DNA from: Rheinheimera tangshanensis
GTDB taxonomy: Bacteria > Pseudomonadota > Gammaproteobacteria > Enterobacterales > Alteromonadaceae
Direction of reading: 5' to 3'
Length of the DNA: 49,162 bases
Assembly (NCBI RefSeq): GCF_014645135.1
Contig: NZ_BMLH01000007.1
Span: 1-49,162, forward strand
Under the pieces are notes generated by a model. The model saw nothing but the letters and a program-made list of their open reading frames with translations. It was not told the origin of the DNA and did no database searches. Of the stretch, positions 47,999 to 49,162 are shown one piece after another (the first letter of the stretch is position 1; each line of letters starts with the position of its first letter). A program made the translations under genes and the position numbers.

Positions 47999-48538
47999 TT
48001 AAGGTTTAAGCATGCGTTTTAACGTATTGTCTTTATCGAAAAAGTGATGTTTCAATGCAGCGAAGGCATGTAATACCACCAGCGTAATCAGGCCATAAGC
48101 CGCAAATTTATGTACCAAACCTGCTTTATCTGCTTGTTCAGCAAACAACTCACCTGCCGAAGGTAAATCAAACAGCCCAAATACCTCTATTGGCCGGCCA
48201 TCCGCAGTAGAAATCAGGTAACCACTGCAAATAATCAAAAATATAAGTGCGTACAATGTCAGGTGTGTGAAATGACTCGCTCTTTGTACGGCTTTACTGT
48301 GACTGGCTAAAGGTGTGGCAGTTCCATTTAACACACGCCACAACACTCTGTAGCCCATCATCAATAGCAATAACACTCCGACACTCTTATGCCAAAAAGG
48401 TGCAGTTTTATACCAGCTACTGTAGTAGCTTAAATCCACCATCCAAAAGCCTGATGCAAAAAGTCCGATCACCACCACAGCGACCAGCCAGTGCAGCACT
48501 ATACTGGTCCAACTGTATCCGCTATTTTCTGTTGCCAT
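47999..48538 (-). CDS. cytochrome b561 (YceJ/CybB-like)
   Basis: A 179-residue four-helix diheme cytochrome b. Candidate heme-binding histidines lie in SIVLHWLVAVV (H16), FWHKSVGVLL, and in the C-terminal helix LVHKFAAYGLI..VVLHAFAALKHH. Such proteins move electrons from ubiquinol, and in E. coli CybB oxidises it with superoxide. It is co-transcribed with the yceI gene. Its ribosome site AGGAGA is close to the ATG. The upstream region has repeated TTAATAGAA elements. Confidence 0.9.
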   Translation of the reverse strand: MATENSGYSWTSIVLHWLVAVVVIGLFASGFWMVDLSYYSSWYKTAPFWHKSVGVLLLLMMGYRVLWRVLNGTATPLASHSKAVQRASHFTHLTLYALIFLIICSGYLISTADGRPIEVFGLFDLPSAGELFAEQADKAGLVHKFAAYGLITLVVLHAFAALKHHFFDKDNTLKRMLKP

Positions 48539-48549
48539 AGGTTCTCCTC

Positions 48550-48626
48550 TTAATAGAAACAGCTTATCTTTCCAGAAGATAGTTTAAAATAACAAAAATA
48601 AGCACATTTTGTTCTATTTAATAGAA
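48550..48626 (-). promoter_or_regulatory. palindromic operator candidates for the cytochrome b561-yceI operon
   Basis: TTCTATTTAATAGAA (48612-48626) is a perfect 15-bp palindrome. Its right half, TTAATAGAA, recurs at 48550-48558. TATCTT/AAGATA (48565-48570, 48576-48581) is a further perfect inverted repeat. The spacing suggests one or two regulator sites around the promoter. Confidence 0.45.
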
Positions 48627-48736
48627 GGTTAGTCCATTTAACTGCGAACTTCAGACATAAAAAAAGAGCCATGAAGGCTAATGCCGATCAGATAAGCATT
48701 TTTCAGATCGGTTGACCGATCCAGTGGTTGATGTAT

Positions 48737-48770
48737 AAAGGCCTGCAACAGAGATGTCGCAGGCCTTTTT
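48737..48770 (+). terminator. intrinsic terminator inside the IS, just before the transposase
   Basis: AAAGGCCTGC and GCAGGCCTTT form a perfect 10-bp stem followed by TTC. The transposase ATG is only a few bases further. Such hairpins near IS ends block transcripts entering from flanking DNA and hide the ribosome site. Confidence 0.7.
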
Positions 48771-48772
48771 CT

Positions 48773-49162
48773 ATGCAGTTAGTCACCGCTTTAACCCTTG
48801 CCAATCGTCACGCTCCACACGTTGTTGGCTCCGGCACTTTAGCTCAATTGCTTCCCCCTGAATTCCTTGGACAATGTCTTGAACAAGCCGGAGTCACGAC
48901 TATTCGTCGGCGGCGTTTACCGCTCAAGTCTTTAGTCATGCTACTGATTGGCATGGCGCTTTATCGCAAAATGGATGTCTGGTCGATAGCCAACACCATG
49001 CAGCTGGCCCTGCCAGGAAAGCGAGTATTAACGGCTCCCAGCGCTGTCCATCAGGGACGTCAACGCTTGGGTGATGAGGCTATTCAGCAGGTCTTTTTAC
49101 AGACTCAACAGCTATGGCATCAAGCTGCAGAGCACCCACGTTGGTGCGGTTTACAGTTGCTT
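48773..49162 (+). CDS. IS4-family transposase, N-terminal part (runs off the window)
   Basis: The frame is open for 130 codons to the end of the window. It matches the N-terminal domain of IS4-type transposases (InsG-like): LPPEFLGQCLEQAGVTTIRR, RRRLPLKSLVMLLIGMALYR, the TAPSAVHQGRQRLG segment and HPRWCGLQLL at the last codon. In IS4 this is followed directly by the first catalytic Asp (AIDGV), so the catalytic DDE domain lies just outside. No clear ribosome site precedes the ATG, which follows the terminator hairpin closely; low translation is usual for these elements. Integrity of the gene cannot be judged here. Confidence 0.85.
   Translation, partial: MQLVTALTLANRHAPHVVGSGTLAQLLPPEFLGQCLEQAGVTTIRRRRLPLKSLVMLLIGMALYRKMDVWSIANTMQLALPGKRVLTAPSAVHQGRQRLGDEAIQQVFLQTQQLWHQAAEHPRWCGLQLL

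Larger units (their letters stand above)
48679..49162 (+). mobile_element. left end of an IS4-family insertion sequence (continues past the window)
   Basis: The end TAATGCCGATCAG, followed by GTTGACCGATCCAGTGG, matches the terminal sequence of IS4 as I know it. Within 95 bp lies the transposase gene. The right end and target duplication are outside the window. It lies about 140 bp upstream of the cytochrome b561 gene, with outward spacing that leaves its promoter region intact. Confidence 0.85.

Overview
The window reads as chromosomal DNA of a marine or freshwater gammaproteobacterium, most likely near Rheinheimera/Alteromonadales. That placement is an inference from gene content and from the closeness of the core proteins to Enterobacteria-type orthologues; no rRNA or other formal marker is present. 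Core genes include gyrA, rpsA, ihfB, cmk, aroA, serC, lapA, lapB, pyrF, ubiG, nrdA, nrdB and yfaE. Several start codons had to be moved downstream of the longest frame (ybiT, the Lrp-type regulator, rpsA, cmk, nrdA, nrdB), which brings the proteins to the lengths usual for their families.

Layout. 1-1.1 kb: accessory DNA with integron-type gene cassettes (a clear attC site whose R'' half contains the stop codon of the preceding gene) and a 25-bp direct repeat pair. 1.2-2.2 kb: a small secreted Cys-rich protein and a membrane protein with a bL12-like tail. 2.2-5.7 kb (minus): trkH, a KdpD-like histidine kinase lacking the usual N-terminal sensor, and kdpE, forming a K+ uptake operon. 5.9-10.2 kb (minus): a MocR-type regulator, an acyl-CoA transferase/hydrolase fused to a GNAT acetyltransferase, and a histone-deacetylase-family deacylase; an EamA transporter diverges from the regulator. 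11.3-16.4 kb (plus): ybiT, dps, a structured RNA with its own strong promoter and terminator, htpX and a CNNM/CorC-type protein. 16.5-20.4 kb: a methyl-accepting chemotaxis protein, a persulfide-dioxygenase-like metallo-hydrolase and a small alpha/beta hydrolase.

20.4-25.7 kb: the arginine succinyltransferase (AST) catabolic cluster astC-astA-astD plus a DUF1338 oxygenase (minus), with a divergent Lrp/AsnC regulator. 25.9-28.3 kb: malic enzyme maeA with a palindrome-rich control region, then a lipoprotein-like gene. 28.4-29.6 kb: an AT-rich island with an orphan membrane/winged-helix protein and a decayed IS3-type transposase. 29.6-41.7 kb (minus): a housekeeping block transcribed gyrA, serC-aroA, cmk, rpsA, ihfB, lapA-lapB, pyrF, nhaP2. 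41.8-47.4 kb (plus): ubiG with a HAD phosphatase, then nrdA-nrdB-yfaE behind a promoter with two NrdR-like boxes. 47.4-48.5 kb (minus): a cytochrome b561/YceI pair. 48.68 kb to the end: the left end of an IS4-family insertion sequence whose transposase gene runs out of the window.

Most of the window is ordinary core genome. The items most worth following are the structured RNA/attenuator before htpX, the integron cassette boundary, the K+ operon with Kdp-type regulators, the CoA-transferase-GNAT/deacetylase operon, the orphan AT-rich gene, and several strong palindromic control regions. No CRISPR array, tRNA or rRNA gene was seen.
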